A DNA stretch of 57,917 bases, taken from an uncultured Fibrobacter sp. (GTDB taxonomy: Bacteria; Fibrobacterota; Fibrobacteria; Fibrobacterales; Fibrobacteraceae). Every line of letters starts with the position of its first letter. Position 1 is the first letter of the stretch. Both the position numbers and the translations under genes were made by a program. Below, piece after piece: positions 17,501 to 27,098 of the stretch. Location of the stretch: NCBI GenBank assembly GCA_934700345.1, contig CAKUXP010000021.1, positions 1 to 57,917 on the forward strand, written 5' to 3'. Below the pieces are notes generated by a model, which was given only the letters and a program-made list of their open reading frames with translations, did no database searches and was not told where the DNA came from.

Positions 17501-18916
17501 CTACTTGCGGCTCCAGGTCGTTCCCTGTGGGCCGTCCTTGATTTCGACGCCTTTTTCCTTGAGCAGGTCGCGAATGCGGTCGCTTTCCGCCCAGTTTTTC
17601 GCTTTGCGGGCTTCGGAACGCTTTGCGACAAGCGCTTCGATTTCCGCGGAATCGTCCGCGACATTCGGGTCCGGCTTTTTCGCAAATTCCTTGCGCGGTT
17701 CGTCGAGCTTCAATCCGAGTACCCGGTCGAAATCCAGAACCAGCGCGGCCTTTTCGCCTTCGGAAAGATCCGTTTTGAGGACGCTGTTCAAAATGCCGAG
17801 CGCGCGCGGCATGTTCAAATCGTCGCCTATCGCGGCCTTGAATTCCTCGCGCCACTTCTTCGCCGCATCCGTCTCGATAGCCGTCGCCTTGCCAATCAGC
17901 GGATCCGTTTTCCTGTGCAGGCTCTTGAGAGCTTCCCGTGCACTGTCAAGCGATTCGAAGCTGAAATTCAGATAGTTCCGGTAATGGCTGGTAAGCGCAA
18001 ACAGGCGGTAGTCCAGCGGGTTGTAGCCTTTGTCCTTCAGCACATCGACCGTCAAAAATTCACCGGAACTCTTGCTCATCTTGGCGCCGTCGAGCCGCAA
18101 GAATTCACCGTGCATCCAGAAGCGGCTGAAAGGCTTTCCCGTTGCGCACTCGCTCTGGGCGATTTCGTTTGTGTGGTGGACGCGGATATGGTCCGTTCCG
18201 CCGCAGTGGATGTCGAGCGTCGGGCCGTTATACTTCATCGCCATCGCGGAACATTCGATGTGCCAGCCGGGAAATCCCACACCCCACGGGCTATCCCATT
18301 CCATGAGGCGGTGCTTGTCCTTGGGGCTGAACTTCCAGAGCGCAAAGTCCGTCGGTGCGCGTTTTTCGCCCATATCGATTCGGGATCCCTGGCGCAAGTT
18401 TTCCACGTCCAGGCGGGCAAAGTCCGCATAGCGCGGGAACTTGAGACTGTCGAAATAGATGCCGTCGGACGTCCGATACGTGTAGCCCTTTTCTTCGAGG
18501 ACCTTTACCAGGTCGATCTGTTCCTGGATGTGATCCGTCGCGCGGACCCATTTTGTCGGTTCCTGGATGTTCAAGGCGTGCCAATCCCGGAAGAAAGCGT
18601 CCATGTAAAACTTTGCAATGTCCCACACGGATTTTCCTTCGCGGAGCGCGCCTTTTTCCATCTTGTCGTCGCCGGTATCGCCGTCGCTCGTGAGATGCCC
18701 GACATCGGTGATATTCACGATATGGTTTAATTTGTACCCATAGTATTCCAACGTCCGGCAGAGCGAGTCTTCGAAAATATACGTGCGCAGGTTTCCGATG
18801 TGCGCATAGTGATAGACCGTAGGCCCGCAGCAATACATCTTGACCGTATCGTTTTCTGGAAGAAGACTGAACGGTTCTTTTTTTCGGGACGCCGTGTTGT
18901 AAAATAGAAGAGACAT
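17501..18916 (-). CDS. cysS: Cysteinyl-tRNA synthetase
   Basis: Class I aminoacyl-tRNA synthetase, charges tRNA-Cys in the cytoplasm. The start MSLLFYNTASR was chosen because the family begins there. The zinc-site first Cys and HIGN signature are present (CCGPTVYHYAHIGN, residues 29-42), as are GWHIECSAM near residue 208, GGTDHIRVHHTNE near 232 and KMSKSSG near 271. Length 471 residues is normal. It ends 26 bp before a good terminator, and follows the GH57 gene after 22 bp. Confidence 0.97.
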   Translation of the reverse strand: MSLLFYNTASRKKEPFSLLPENDTVKMYCCGPTVYHYAHIGNLRTYIFEDSLCRTLEYYGYKLNHIVNITDVGHLTSDGDTGDDKMEKGALREGKSVWDIAKFYMDAFFRDWHALNIQEPTKWVRATDHIQEQIDLVKVLEEKGYTYRTSDGIYFDSLKFPRYADFARLDVENLRQGSRIDMGEKRAPTDFALWKFSPKDKHRLMEWDSPWGVGFPGWHIECSAMAMKYNGPTLDIHCGGTDHIRVHHTNEIAQSECATGKPFSRFWMHGEFLRLDGAKMSKSSGEFLTVDVLKDKGYNPLDYRLFALTSHYRNYLNFSFESLDSAREALKSLHRKTDPLIGKATAIETDAAKKWREEFKAAIGDDLNMPRALGILNSVLKTDLSEGEKAALVLDFDRVLGLKLDEPRKEFAKKPDPNVADDSAEIEALVAKRSEARKAKNWAESDRIRDLLKEKGVEIKDGPQGTTWSRK

Positions 18917-18938
18917 AATACCTACCCTTGAAAAAAAT

Positions 18939-21371
18939 TTAACGTTCCTTGGAACGACGTTCGAAATTGAGCCAGTCGAACATCGGAAGAAGTGCGCGGT
19001 TCTGCGGATTTTCCGTGTCCGCGATGTACTTCCGGTATGCGGCAAACGTCTGGTTTTCGAGCGATGTCTTGTCGATATTCAAGCCCAGCCAACCCGCCAT
19101 CGAAATAAGCCCCGTAATGTGTGAAATCACGTTTTCGTCGTATTCGCGGGAAGCCTTTTCGATAAGTTCCGCGAGCTTTCTGTAGAACATCCGTCCTGTG
19201 CCGCCGAACGAGAAGTTCGTTTGGAGTTCGACAGCCTCGTCGATTAACTTGTGCGTAGCGTCCAAGAGATTCGGGTCGTGCGCTTTCAGGTACTGCAGCG
19301 CCATTTCGTGAATCTTCGCGTTAATTTCAAGACTCAGGACCTTGCGCATCGTATCGGTCAGCGTATGGTCGGAATCGGCGAGCGAATCGATGGAGAGCCC
19401 GTGGGAAAGCGCAAAGCCGTCAAACGCGTGCGTGACTTCTTCCAAGCGGGATTTCGTCAAAAGCTGGTTGATGTGACGGAGGGAATCGCTCATCAGATGC
19501 CGCAAGCGGATGACGTAGGCAGTCGGGAAAAGTTCCTTCAGCTTGTCAAAAGAAATATTTGAATTATCTACAAACGGAAGGTTCTTTTCGTTAAATCCGC
19601 TGAACGTAACAGCAGTGACACGCCCCATGCTATCCGTCAGGACAAGGATTGTCGCTTCGGTCCGATCGTCGATATCCGAATCATTAAACACTGCCTGGAC
19701 AACGGTTTCCCGCCTTCTCGAACCGGAAATCTTCGCGACAATCCGCGAATCGAGCTTCGAAGAATCCTCGTAGCGGTCAAGCCCCATGTGCAGGACAACG
19801 GCCCGTTCCGCAAGCAGTTTGAGGGCGACCGGCATTTCGGGCACCGCATAACGGACAAAGACCTCGGCGCCGTTCCAATGGTGTTCGTTGGAAGTCGCCC
19901 GTCCGAGAATGCTCATGAACTGGTCGCGCAGCGGATGGTAATCGGGCAGGAACGGCCTGAAAAGTTCCATTGCGCGTTCCGCATAACGCATATTCTGGAC
20001 AGGTTCAAGACCTTCGATATCGTTGAAAAACCAGCCGCAGCTCGTAAACGAGAACAGGCAGAACTTCTGGATTTCGAGCAGTCGAATCGCACTTGCCCGT
20101 TGCTTCTTGTCTTTCGGGTCCTTGAGAATTTCGGCGAGGAATTTTTCCTTGCGCTCCGTCTCCTCGGGTTTCACCAGGACATCGATGTAACGGTTCCGCG
20201 CTTCCCACGGTTCGACATTTGAAATTTTTTCGAACTCGCGCAGATAGACTTCGTCCGCAAATTTCTTGAGAAAATTCATCGCGTCACGAAGCGGAGTACG
20301 CCATTTCTGGTTCCATCCCGGACCGCCGCCGGTCGAACAACCGCAGTCCCGATACCAGCGTCCGACGCCATGGGCGCAGCTCCACGCACATCCTTCGGAA
20401 TAGGCGTTCTTGAGCTTCACTTCGAAGCGCGGCGGGAAATGTTCGCGGAACCAGCCGAAGTTCACCGGAACCATTTCATGCTCCGGAGCGTATCGGTTAA
20501 AGAGCCAGGCCGCGCACATGTCGCCAAACGGTTCGTGATGCCCGTAAGATTCCCCGTCCGTTCCGATGCTCACCAGCTGGGCGTCTTCGCGGTTCGGGTC
20601 GAAAGCGTCCTGAATCCGCTTGCCAAAAACGTTCGCATCACGCAAGAGATGCTCAAACCCGACAGCGCTCGAAAGCCACGGGTTGTAGAAGAAAACATCC
20701 AGGTAGCCGTCGCAGATTTTCTTGCCCTCGGCATCGACCGGGAAAATCCGGTAGGGGCGCGTCGTATCGATGTCCGTATTTTCGCACGGTTTCCAGTTCC
20801 CGCCGGTGAGCGGTCGGAAGCTTTCGGCCTGGGTCGGAGAAAGAATCGTAAACTGGATTCCTTCGCGGATCAAATCGACGACAACGTCCATATTGATGGC
20901 GGTTTCCGCAAGCCACATCGCCTCGGGTTTTCTCCCGAAATGCGTTTCGAAATCGCGGATGCCCCAGCGGATTTGCGTTATCCGGTCCTCTTTCGAAGCG
21001 AGCGGCATGATGATGTGGTTGTACACCTGCGCAATGGAATTTCCGTGCCCAAGGCGTTCGACGCTTTTCGCATCGGCCTCTTGAATCCGACGATAGGTTT
21101 CCGGCAAGTGCGTCCGAATCCAGCCGATAAGTGTCGGACCGAAATTAAAACTCATGTATTCGTAATTATTTACGATATCCTGAATCCGTCCAGAACCCGA
21201 AAGAATCCGGCTTGCGGCATTCGGGCTGTAGCACTGCGCTGCAATCCGGTCGTTCCAATCGTGAAAAGGGGTTGCGCTCGGCTGGTTTTCGATTTCGCCG
21301 GTCCAGGGATTTTCGCGAGGCGGCTGGTAGAAATGCCCGTGGATAGTAAAGTAAAGCGGTTGTTTTGCCAT
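18939..21371 (-). CDS. Glycoside hydrolase family 57-type protein with DUF3536
   Basis: The N-terminal half has GH57 features: FTIHGHFYQPPRENPWTG at residues 8-25, MWLAETAINMDVVVDL near 152 and IGTDGESYGHHEPFGD near 265, with Glu and Asp in the positions expected for the retaining mechanism. The rest matches the DUF3536 extension. Members of this group act on alpha-glucans such as glycogen; Fibrobacter stores glycogen, so a storage role is reasonable. No signal peptide, so it is cytoplasmic. The length of 810 residues fits the subgroup. Exact specificity cannot be read from sequence. Confidence 0.88.
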   Translation of the reverse strand: MAKQPLYFTIHGHFYQPPRENPWTGEIENQPSATPFHDWNDRIAAQCYSPNAASRILSGSGRIQDIVNNYEYMSFNFGPTLIGWIRTHLPETYRRIQEADAKSVERLGHGNSIAQVYNHIIMPLASKEDRITQIRWGIRDFETHFGRKPEAMWLAETAINMDVVVDLIREGIQFTILSPTQAESFRPLTGGNWKPCENTDIDTTRPYRIFPVDAEGKKICDGYLDVFFYNPWLSSAVGFEHLLRDANVFGKRIQDAFDPNREDAQLVSIGTDGESYGHHEPFGDMCAAWLFNRYAPEHEMVPVNFGWFREHFPPRFEVKLKNAYSEGCAWSCAHGVGRWYRDCGCSTGGGPGWNQKWRTPLRDAMNFLKKFADEVYLREFEKISNVEPWEARNRYIDVLVKPEETERKEKFLAEILKDPKDKKQRASAIRLLEIQKFCLFSFTSCGWFFNDIEGLEPVQNMRYAERAMELFRPFLPDYHPLRDQFMSILGRATSNEHHWNGAEVFVRYAVPEMPVALKLLAERAVVLHMGLDRYEDSSKLDSRIVAKISGSRRRETVVQAVFNDSDIDDRTEATILVLTDSMGRVTAVTFSGFNEKNLPFVDNSNISFDKLKELFPTAYVIRLRHLMSDSLRHINQLLTKSRLEEVTHAFDGFALSHGLSIDSLADSDHTLTDTMRKVLSLEINAKIHEMALQYLKAHDPNLLDATHKLIDEAVELQTNFSFGGTGRMFYRKLAELIEKASREYDENVISHITGLISMAGWLGLNIDKTSLENQTFAAYRKYIADTENPQNRALLPMFDWLNFERRSKER

Positions 21372-21394
21372 TTGATTACCGTTAATTGATACGC

Positions 21395-22444
21395 TCAGAG
21401 AATCAGCATCCCGTCACCGTAACTAAACAGATGAAGCCTGTGCTCCACCGCATACCGATAGGCGCAGAGCGTGTTCTCGCGACCGTAAAATGCTGCGACC
21501 AACAAGATCAGGGAACTTTTTGGCCAGTGAAAATTGGTGAGAAGACCGTCGGCGATTTTATAGCGGTATCCCGGGTAGAAAAAGGCATGCGTAATTCCCG
21601 TCTGCGGGACAAGCGTTCCGTCGTTCTTCGCGATGGTCTCGATGACGCGTGTGCTGGTCGTGCCAATGGGGACAATGCGCCCGCCCGACTTTTTCGCCGC
21701 GTTGATAATTTCCGCGTTTTCCTCCGTGAGTTCGTAATGCTCCCCGTGCATCTTGTGCAGGCGGAAGTCCTCCTCGGAGATGTTCTGGAACGTTCCCGGT
21801 CCGACGTGCAGCGTGACTTCGGCGACCTTCACGCCTTTCGCCTTCAGGTCCGCCATCATCTGTTCGTTGAAATGGAGGCTTGCCGTCGGAGCCGCAACCG
21901 CGCCCGAATACTTGGCGAAAATCGTCTGGTAGGCGATTTTGTCTTCTTCGTCGTCGGGCCTATTGATGTAAGGCGGTAGCGGAACGTGCCCTTGCCTGTT
22001 CATTACGGATTCCAGTTCCACGGGGCTAACGTCAAACCGCAAGATTCTCGCCCCATCCGGATTAATCTGCTCGACCGTCGTACGGATTCCAGCGATTTCC
22101 AACTCGCGACCCACCCGAAACGCCTTGCCGGGACGCACCCAGGATTCCCACCGGGCCTTTCCCGAAGCGTCCGGGAAAAGTGCCTGCACCAGGAGGATTT
22201 CCACTTCGCCGCCGTGTTCCGTCCGACCGAAAAGCCGCGCCGGGAGAACCTTCGTATTGTTCACGACGAGGCAATCGCCGGGCCGAAAGAATTCGACGAT
22301 TTTCGGAGCGGGAACGACTTCTAACGGACCTTTTCCGTCCTTGGGGCAGTGAAGAATTTTCGTCTTGCCCTTGCCCGGAGAACGCGTTGCGATAAGCTCT
22401 TTCGGGAATTCAAACGCGTAATCGGAAAGATGGTTCGAAATCAT
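21395..22444 (-). CDS. queA: S-adenosylmethionine:tRNA ribosyltransferase-isomerase
   Basis: Transfers and isomerises the ribose of SAM onto preQ1 at tRNA position 34, the penultimate step of queuosine synthesis. Family signatures visible: LIATRSPGKGKTKIL (residues 18-32, usually IAQxP), VVNNTKVLPARLFG near 60-73, APTASLHFNEQM near 180, HVGPGTFQNIS near 203-213 and TNFHWPKSSL near 306. 349 residues is normal. The ATG overlaps the WYL-gene stop by four bases. No other queuosine gene is in the window. Confidence 0.96.
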   Translation of the reverse strand: MISNHLSDYAFEFPKELIATRSPGKGKTKILHCPKDGKGPLEVVPAPKIVEFFRPGDCLVVNNTKVLPARLFGRTEHGGEVEILLVQALFPDASGKARWESWVRPGKAFRVGRELEIAGIRTTVEQINPDGARILRFDVSPVELESVMNRQGHVPLPPYINRPDDEEDKIAYQTIFAKYSGAVAAPTASLHFNEQMMADLKAKGVKVAEVTLHVGPGTFQNISEEDFRLHKMHGEHYELTEENAEIINAAKKSGGRIVPIGTTSTRVIETIAKNDGTLVPQTGITHAFFYPGYRYKIADGLLTNFHWPKSSLILLVAAFYGRENTLCAYRYAVEHRLHLFSYGDGMLIL

Positions 22445-23409
22445 AAAGCCTTGACCGATTCCTTCAGTTTCTTCCGCAAACTGTCCTTCAGGGATTCCGG
22501 TTCGAGAATTTTCACGTCGGGAAGAACGCTCAAGAGCCAGCCCTCGAAATCGGGCGTGTCATAGATGACAAGTTCGACCGTCATCGGATCCTGCCTCCGG
22601 ATTTTTAAAGGCGGGTTAAAGTGCGCTTCGCGGAACTGCGCAGCGAGCCACGACGACTTGATTTCCATCACGAGTTTGATCTTTTCGAACGCCGCCCCGC
22701 TGAACTTTCCAAAACAGTTCCGGTAAAGGTTCTTGTAGTCGAAATCAACGGGCGGGAAGAAACCTCCGGTCCGGCGGAAATTCTTGATGCGTCGCACAGC
22801 AAAGAACTTGACGACATTTTCCGACAGGGCGATCAGATAAAGCGTATCGATTCGCAAAACAAGCTTTAGCGGGCAAACTTCAAGCTTTTCTTCCTGTTCC
22901 AGGTCCTTCGCCGGAACATACGTGATGAAAAGCTTCGCGCGCGACTTAATCGCTTCGAGCATCTTATCGATTTCCGCTTCCCGGAAACTCAGGTTTTCGC
23001 TGTATTCCGAAAAAGGTCCCAGATCGACGATAAAATCGTTATCGACGCTCATCGCATGGCTCATCGTCTCGGAGTCCGCGATTTCGTCGCCGCAGAGATA
23101 TTCAATCGCTTTCTTGACGTTTTTGCCGTGAGCGGTCGTTCCAACGCTGTCGAGGACCTTTTGCGCCGACTTGAGACCGCGAATGATCGCCTCGGGACGC
23201 TTCACCGACGAAGCCTGGATAAAGTACTTTTTCGTCTTCTTTTCCTGTTTCAGTCCGCAATTTTCCGATTCCAGCGTTTCGATATAGCGGTAGATAGTAC
23301 GCTGGTCGCGACCCATATAGTCCGCAAGTTCCTTGAGCGTTGCCGGCTTGTTGGGAGGACTCAGGCGCATTTTCAGCTGGGTCAGCTTCTCGTATGTTGA
23401 TTTCGACAT
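22441..23409 (-). CDS. HTH and WYL-domain transcriptional regulator
   Basis: An N-terminal winged-helix (residues 10-60; LKELADYMGRDQRTIYRYIETLE) precedes a WYL domain (about 160-245), visible as LFITYVPAKDLEQEEKLEVCPLKLVLR and ALSENVVKFFAVRRI, and a C-terminal extension. WYL regulators sense nucleic-acid or nucleotide ligands and often control DNA-damage or defence genes. Here it overlaps queA and follows the zinc-ribbon gene by 14 bp. Start MSKSTYEKL chosen from its GGAG ribosome site; the long in-frame upstream reading overlaps the other gene. Confidence 0.85.
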   Translation of the reverse strand: MSKSTYEKLTQLKMRLSPPNKPATLKELADYMGRDQRTIYRYIETLESENCGLKQEKKTKKYFIQASSVKRPEAIIRGLKSAQKVLDSVGTTAHGKNVKKAIEYLCGDEIADSETMSHAMSVDNDFIVDLGPFSEYSENLSFREAEIDKMLEAIKSRAKLFITYVPAKDLEQEEKLEVCPLKLVLRIDTLYLIALSENVVKFFAVRRIKNFRRTGGFFPPVDFDYKNLYRNCFGKFSGAAFEKIKLVMEIKSSWLAAQFREAHFNPPLKIRRQDPMTVELVIYDTPDFEGWLLSVLPDVKILEPESLKDSLRKKLKESVKAL

Positions 23410-23423
23410 TCCAGTCTCCTTCT

Positions 23424-24671
23424 TTATCCATTTTCCATGCAAAGATGAGTCGGGATGTCCACCCCTTTCATCACACGGACAACGATCCTGTTTATCAGTT
23501 TTTTTTGGATGAGGCCCGAAGGCTCGCACTTCACGATGATTTCGTCCTCTAGGGGAGTCACCTGCAAGCGACATCTCGAAAGGCAGATATTCGAGCGCAG
23601 CGCATAGGAAAGCCTTTCCGCCTGTTCCGTCACGCGGATCGGCGGGCGCGAAACGGCTTTCAATTCAAGCGTCAAGCCCCGAAGCCCCGGGATTTCTCCG
23701 ATACGTTCCCGGGTTTTCGCCAGGTTGCTTCCGGCAAAGTAAAGCGCTTTTACCGTCGCTTCGCCATTCCCGACTTCAACCTCGTCGTTGAAAAACGGAG
23801 AATCCCGCCCGTCCAGGATGTCGAGGACTTTCGCCCGGATTTCATCATCCGCCACCGGCCTTGCGGGAAACACCTGCGCCAAGTCTATCACACCGCGAAA
23901 ATCCCGCATCTGGCGGACAGCGGAAAGTACGTTTTCCTTGTCGGGGAAACGTTCCACCGTTCCATGGACATAGGCGATCGCATGGACCACATCCACCTTC
24001 AGCTGTCCGGGAATCTTCGAAAAGCGTTCCGAAAGACGCTCGGAAAGCCTTTCTTTCAACAGGGAATCCGGCACGAGCTGCCTTTCCTCCGGGAGAGTGA
24101 TAAACAGGACCTTCCCGTTTTCCAGCTGCACCACGAGCTTTTCTTCGCCGCGATCCGTCACCATTCCAACGACCGTGCCGAAAGCCTTTCTAAGGACATG
24201 GTACACCGGATCTCCCAAAAGCGCGACACCGCACTGCGCCGGAAGCAGGCGAAATCCAGCCGAAGCCTTTTCGTTAAAGCGCGTCATCAGCGGGCGGGAA
24301 CATTTTTCCAGACGGTTGCCGCCAAAATTCAGTTCGACGACATCTTCCGTCTGCGTCGTATAGATAGCTTTTACCCGTCCCGGAGAAGCCTTGCCGTCAA
24401 TATAGACCCAATCGTTTACAGCGAGCCGGTTCTGGCTCAGCAGCTTGGCGTATTCCGAGCCTTCCGAAGGACGACCGAAGTACATTTCCCGGGAAAAGAC
24501 AACAAAGAACGCGCCGCAGACCGAGCATTTACAGACAAGGGGGATATCCGGACGCACCGCACAATGGACCGAAAACATCTCCTTCGCCAGGATATCATGC
24601 CGAGTAATCGCCCGGCAGTCCTTGCAATAGAGCATTCGATCCAAAATTTTCTGCGTCCAGATTTTCAGCAT
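23424..24671 (-). CDS. Unknown protein with N-terminal zinc-ribbon and BON-like repeats
   Basis: The N-terminus carries a four-Cys cluster (YCKDCRAITRHD near residue 15, and CKCSVCG near 47), consistent with one zinc ribbon. The middle (residues 75-180) reads like two small SH3 or KOW-like beta barrels (VNDWVYIDGKASPGRVKAIY, GDPVYHVLRKAFGTVVGMV). Residues 225-330 contain two BON-like units (VDVVHAIAYVHGTVERFPDKE). No membrane segment. It sits between gltX (4 bp) and the WYL regulator (14 bp). Function unknown; a role in RNA or translation is only inferred from neighbours. Confidence 0.7.
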   Translation of the reverse strand: MLKIWTQKILDRMLYCKDCRAITRHDILAKEMFSVHCAVRPDIPLVCKCSVCGAFFVVFSREMYFGRPSEGSEYAKLLSQNRLAVNDWVYIDGKASPGRVKAIYTTQTEDVVELNFGGNRLEKCSRPLMTRFNEKASAGFRLLPAQCGVALLGDPVYHVLRKAFGTVVGMVTDRGEEKLVVQLENGKVLFITLPEERQLVPDSLLKERLSERLSERFSKIPGQLKVDVVHAIAYVHGTVERFPDKENVLSAVRQMRDFRGVIDLAQVFPARPVADDEIRAKVLDILDGRDSPFFNDEVEVGNGEATVKALYFAGSNLAKTRERIGEIPGLRGLTLELKAVSRPPIRVTEQAERLSYALRSNICLSRCRLQVTPLEDEIIVKCEPSGLIQKKLINRIVVRVMKGVDIPTHLCMENG

Positions 24672-24675
24672 GTCG

Positions 24676-26145
24676 CTAGGCTTGCATCAGAGGTTCCGCA
24701 ACATCGATTCTTCGAAGCGTCTCGTCCTTTCCGACGACTTCGAAAAGTTCCCACAGGCCGGGCCCCGCCGTAACGCCAGAAACCGCCAGACGGACCGCAC
24801 CGACCAGATCGCCGAGCTTGCATCCGCGGCTTTCCGCCAAGGACAGGAAGCCCTTTTCAATTTCCGCAGCTTTAAAAGGTTCCACGGTGGCGAGCATTTC
24901 ACGGACAGCGTGCGCGATTTCACCGCTTCCCGGTCCCCACTGTTTCCGCATCCCCTTTTCATCGTAAGAAGTCGGCGCACGGAAGAAATACACGGACATT
25001 TCCGCGAGGTCCTTCAAAAAATGCGCACGAGGCTTTAAAAGTTCCACGATTTCGTTCAAGCGTTCCGCCGGTTCGTTTTCCACCGGGATTCCCAATTTTT
25101 CAAGACCGCTTTTCATTTCGGCGAGAAGCGTTTCGTTCGGCGTCGTATGGATGTGCTGCATATTCATCCACTGCAATTTTTTCATGTCGAACTTCACCGC
25201 CGTCGGGTGGATGTTCTCCAGCTTGAACGCTCCGATCATTTCGTCGAGCGTCATCACTTCGCGGTCGTCGCCAGGATTCCAGCCCAAAAGCGCAAGGTAG
25301 TTTACGAGAGCTTCCGGCAGATATCCCAGTTCGCGGAATTCCCCGACGGAAGCGGCCCCATTGCGCTTGGAAAGCTTACCGCCGTTCTTCGAATCGAGAA
25401 TCACGGGGAGATGACACCAGACGGGAGCTTCCCAGCCGAAAGCCTTGTAGAGCAGCACGTGCTTCGGGGTCGAACTAATCCATTCGTCACCGCGCAAGAC
25501 ATGGGTCGTTCCCATCAGATGATCATCGACGACGCTCGCAAAATGATAAGTCGGGTAGCCGTCCCGCTTGACGAGAACCAAATCGTCCAAGAGTTCGTTC
25601 TTGTATTCGATGTGACCGCGGACAAGATCGTCAAAGCCCGTCACGCCGCTTTCCGGAATCTTGAAACGAATCACGGCCTTTTCTCCGGCGGCAATCCGGC
25701 GTTCCGCCTCTTCGCGAGGGATATTTCTGCAATGGCGATCGTAGCCCGTTTCCGCAACACCTGCCTTCTTCTGTTCGGCGCGGATTTCGTTCAGGCGTTC
25801 CTCGGAGCAGAAGCAGTAATAGGCAAGTCCCGCATCCAAGAGCTTTTGAATTTCGCGATGATAGATGTCGAGGCGTTCGCTCTGGAAATACGGTCCGCAA
25901 TCGCCTTCGTTACCGGGACCTTCGTCCCAGTTCAAGCCCAGCCATTTCAAATCGCGCATCAAATCCTTGAGAGCGTCCTCGTTATAACGCTTGCGGTCGG
26001 TATCTTCTATTCTCAGATAAAAAGTTCCGCCAGTCGCCTTGGCAAAAAAGTAATTGTAAATCGCCGTGCGCGCACCGCCGACATGCAGATAGCCGGTGGG
26101 ACTCGGGGCAAAACGGACGCGAACCTTGCGTGTGGATTGAAGCAT
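24676..26145 (-). CDS. gltX: Glutamyl-tRNA synthetase
   Basis: Class I synthetase charging tRNA-Glu. Start MLQSTRKVRVRFAPSPTG was chosen from GAGG eight bases upstream. Signatures: PSPTGYLHVGGART (residues 12-25), ATP-binding LSKRNGAAS near 255 (KLSKR form), VLRGDEWISSTPKH near 215. 489 residues is normal. CxC zinc motif is represented by YCFCSEE near 101. It is the first gene of a leftward run down to cysS; both tRNA-Cys and tRNA-Glu genes lie elsewhere in this window. Confidence 0.97.
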   Translation of the reverse strand: MLQSTRKVRVRFAPSPTGYLHVGGARTAIYNYFFAKATGGTFYLRIEDTDRKRYNEDALKDLMRDLKWLGLNWDEGPGNEGDCGPYFQSERLDIYHREIQKLLDAGLAYYCFCSEERLNEIRAEQKKAGVAETGYDRHCRNIPREEAERRIAAGEKAVIRFKIPESGVTGFDDLVRGHIEYKNELLDDLVLVKRDGYPTYHFASVVDDHLMGTTHVLRGDEWISSTPKHVLLYKAFGWEAPVWCHLPVILDSKNGGKLSKRNGAASVGEFRELGYLPEALVNYLALLGWNPGDDREVMTLDEMIGAFKLENIHPTAVKFDMKKLQWMNMQHIHTTPNETLLAEMKSGLEKLGIPVENEPAERLNEIVELLKPRAHFLKDLAEMSVYFFRAPTSYDEKGMRKQWGPGSGEIAHAVREMLATVEPFKAAEIEKGFLSLAESRGCKLGDLVGAVRLAVSGVTAGPGLWELFEVVGKDETLRRIDVAEPLMQA

Positions 26146-26230
26146 GTCAAACCTCGGATAAAATTTTTCCAGATTTCGGAATAAAAATAGATTTTCCACC
26201 GCCGGCGGACTGCCGCAATCTTCGGTTATA

Positions 26231-26245
26231 TGTCAAAAATTGACA
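26231..26245. promoter_or_regulatory. 15-bp palindrome upstream of gltX
   Basis: TGTCAAAAATTGACA is a perfect 6-3-6 palindrome, 86 bp before the gltX start, in a 360-bp gap shared with the rubrerythrin promoter. It contains TTGACA on both strands, so it may be a -35 element rather than an operator. Confidence 0.35.
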
Positions 26246-26415
26246 GTTTTCCAATCGAGCCGTTTTTCGCTTGACCGGGAAACCAAAGCCAAGCCAAGCG
26301 CGCGATTCCTATATGATGAAAGCGGATTTATACAAAGTTATTCTTCTCTCGATAATCCATTCCCGCCTTCTCATTCCGCGCCCCTCAAAAAAAATCGATT
26401 TTTTCATTTTCCCTA

Positions 26416-26458
26416 TTGACTTTTTTGTGCAATCATTGTAAATTTGTAATGATTACAA
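26416..26458 (+). promoter_or_regulatory. Promoter and Per box of the rubrerythrin gene
   Basis: TTGACT at 26416-26421 and TAAATT at 26439-26444 (17-bp spacer) make a reasonable vegetative promoter. Directly after the -10 lies TTGTAATGATTACAA (26444-26458), a perfect 7-1-7 palindrome that matches the PerR/Fur-type box. Binding there would block the start of transcription. The regulator encoded at 27099 is the obvious candidate to bind it. Confidence 0.8.
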
Positions 26459-26503
26459 TCTTAATCTAGAACTGTGATCATCACTTTCAACAAGGAGACA
26501 AAG

Positions 26504-27064
26504 ATGAAAGTATGGGTATGTTCCGTTTGCGGCTATGTTTCGTTCGGAGAAGAACCGCCCGAGCACTGCCCCCAGTGCAAGGCTCCGAAATCCAAGTTCA
26601 AGCTCAAGGAAGACGCTCAGACAGAAGAAACTCCCAAGTGGGCGGACGAGCACCGCATCGGCGTTGCGCAAGGACTCGACGAGGAAGTCGTCCAAGGACT
26701 GCGTGAAAACTTTACAGGCGAATGCACCGAAGTGGGAATGTATCTCGCCATGAGCCGCCAAGCGGACCGCGAAGGATACCCGGAAGTTGCGGAAGCCTAT
26801 AAGCGAATCGCTTTCGAAGAAGCGGAGCACGCGGCAAAGTTTGCAGAGCTTCTCGGTGAAGTCGTCCATCCCGACACAAAGAAGAACCTCACGCTCCGCG
26901 TCGCCGCCGAAGCGGGCGCAACCGAAGGCAAGCTCAAGCTCGCAAAGCGCGCCAAGGAACTCAATTACGACGCCATTCACGACACGGTTCACGAAATGTG
27001 CAAGGATGAAGCCAGACATGGAAGCGCCTTCGCCGGACTTCTCCGCAGATACTTCTCCAAATAA
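26504..27064 (+). CDS. Reverse rubrerythrin, hydrogen peroxide reductase
   Basis: Reduces hydrogen peroxide (and possibly O2) using electrons passed through rubredoxin. An N-terminal rubredoxin domain (CSVCG at 6-10, CPQCK at 23-27) precedes a diiron four-helix bundle with E...EVGMYL, EEAEHA and DEARHG motifs. Rubredoxin at the N-terminus is the reverse arrangement, known in strict anaerobes, where PerR controls such genes. Start MKVWVCSVCG has AAGGAGAC upstream. Strong-promoter architecture and position before a PerR-like gene argue for peroxide induction. Confidence 0.93.
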   Translation: MKVWVCSVCGYVSFGEEPPEHCPQCKAPKSKFKLKEDAQTEETPKWADEHRIGVAQGLDEEVVQGLRENFTGECTEVGMYLAMSRQADREGYPEVAEAYKRIAFEEAEHAAKFAELLGEVVHPDTKKNLTLRVAAEAGATEGKLKLAKRAKELNYDAIHDTVHEMCKDEARHGSAFAGLLRRYFSK

Positions 27065-27068
27065 AAAA

Positions 27069-27095
27069 CCGGGGCGAAAGCCCCTTTCCTTTTCT
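27069..27095 (+). terminator. Terminator or attenuator between rubrerythrin and the PerR-like gene
   Basis: GGGGC-GAAA-GCCCC (27071-27084) is a stable tetraloop hairpin followed by TTTCCTTTTC. It would end most rubrerythrin transcripts, so the regulator at 27099 is expressed by read-through at a low level. Confidence 0.75.
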
Positions 27096-27098
27096 CGC

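Noticed and set aside
19788..21389. Long plus-strand frames opposite the GH57 gene
   Set aside because: No ribosome sites or domains; high GC in the third position of the minus-strand gene explains the openness.
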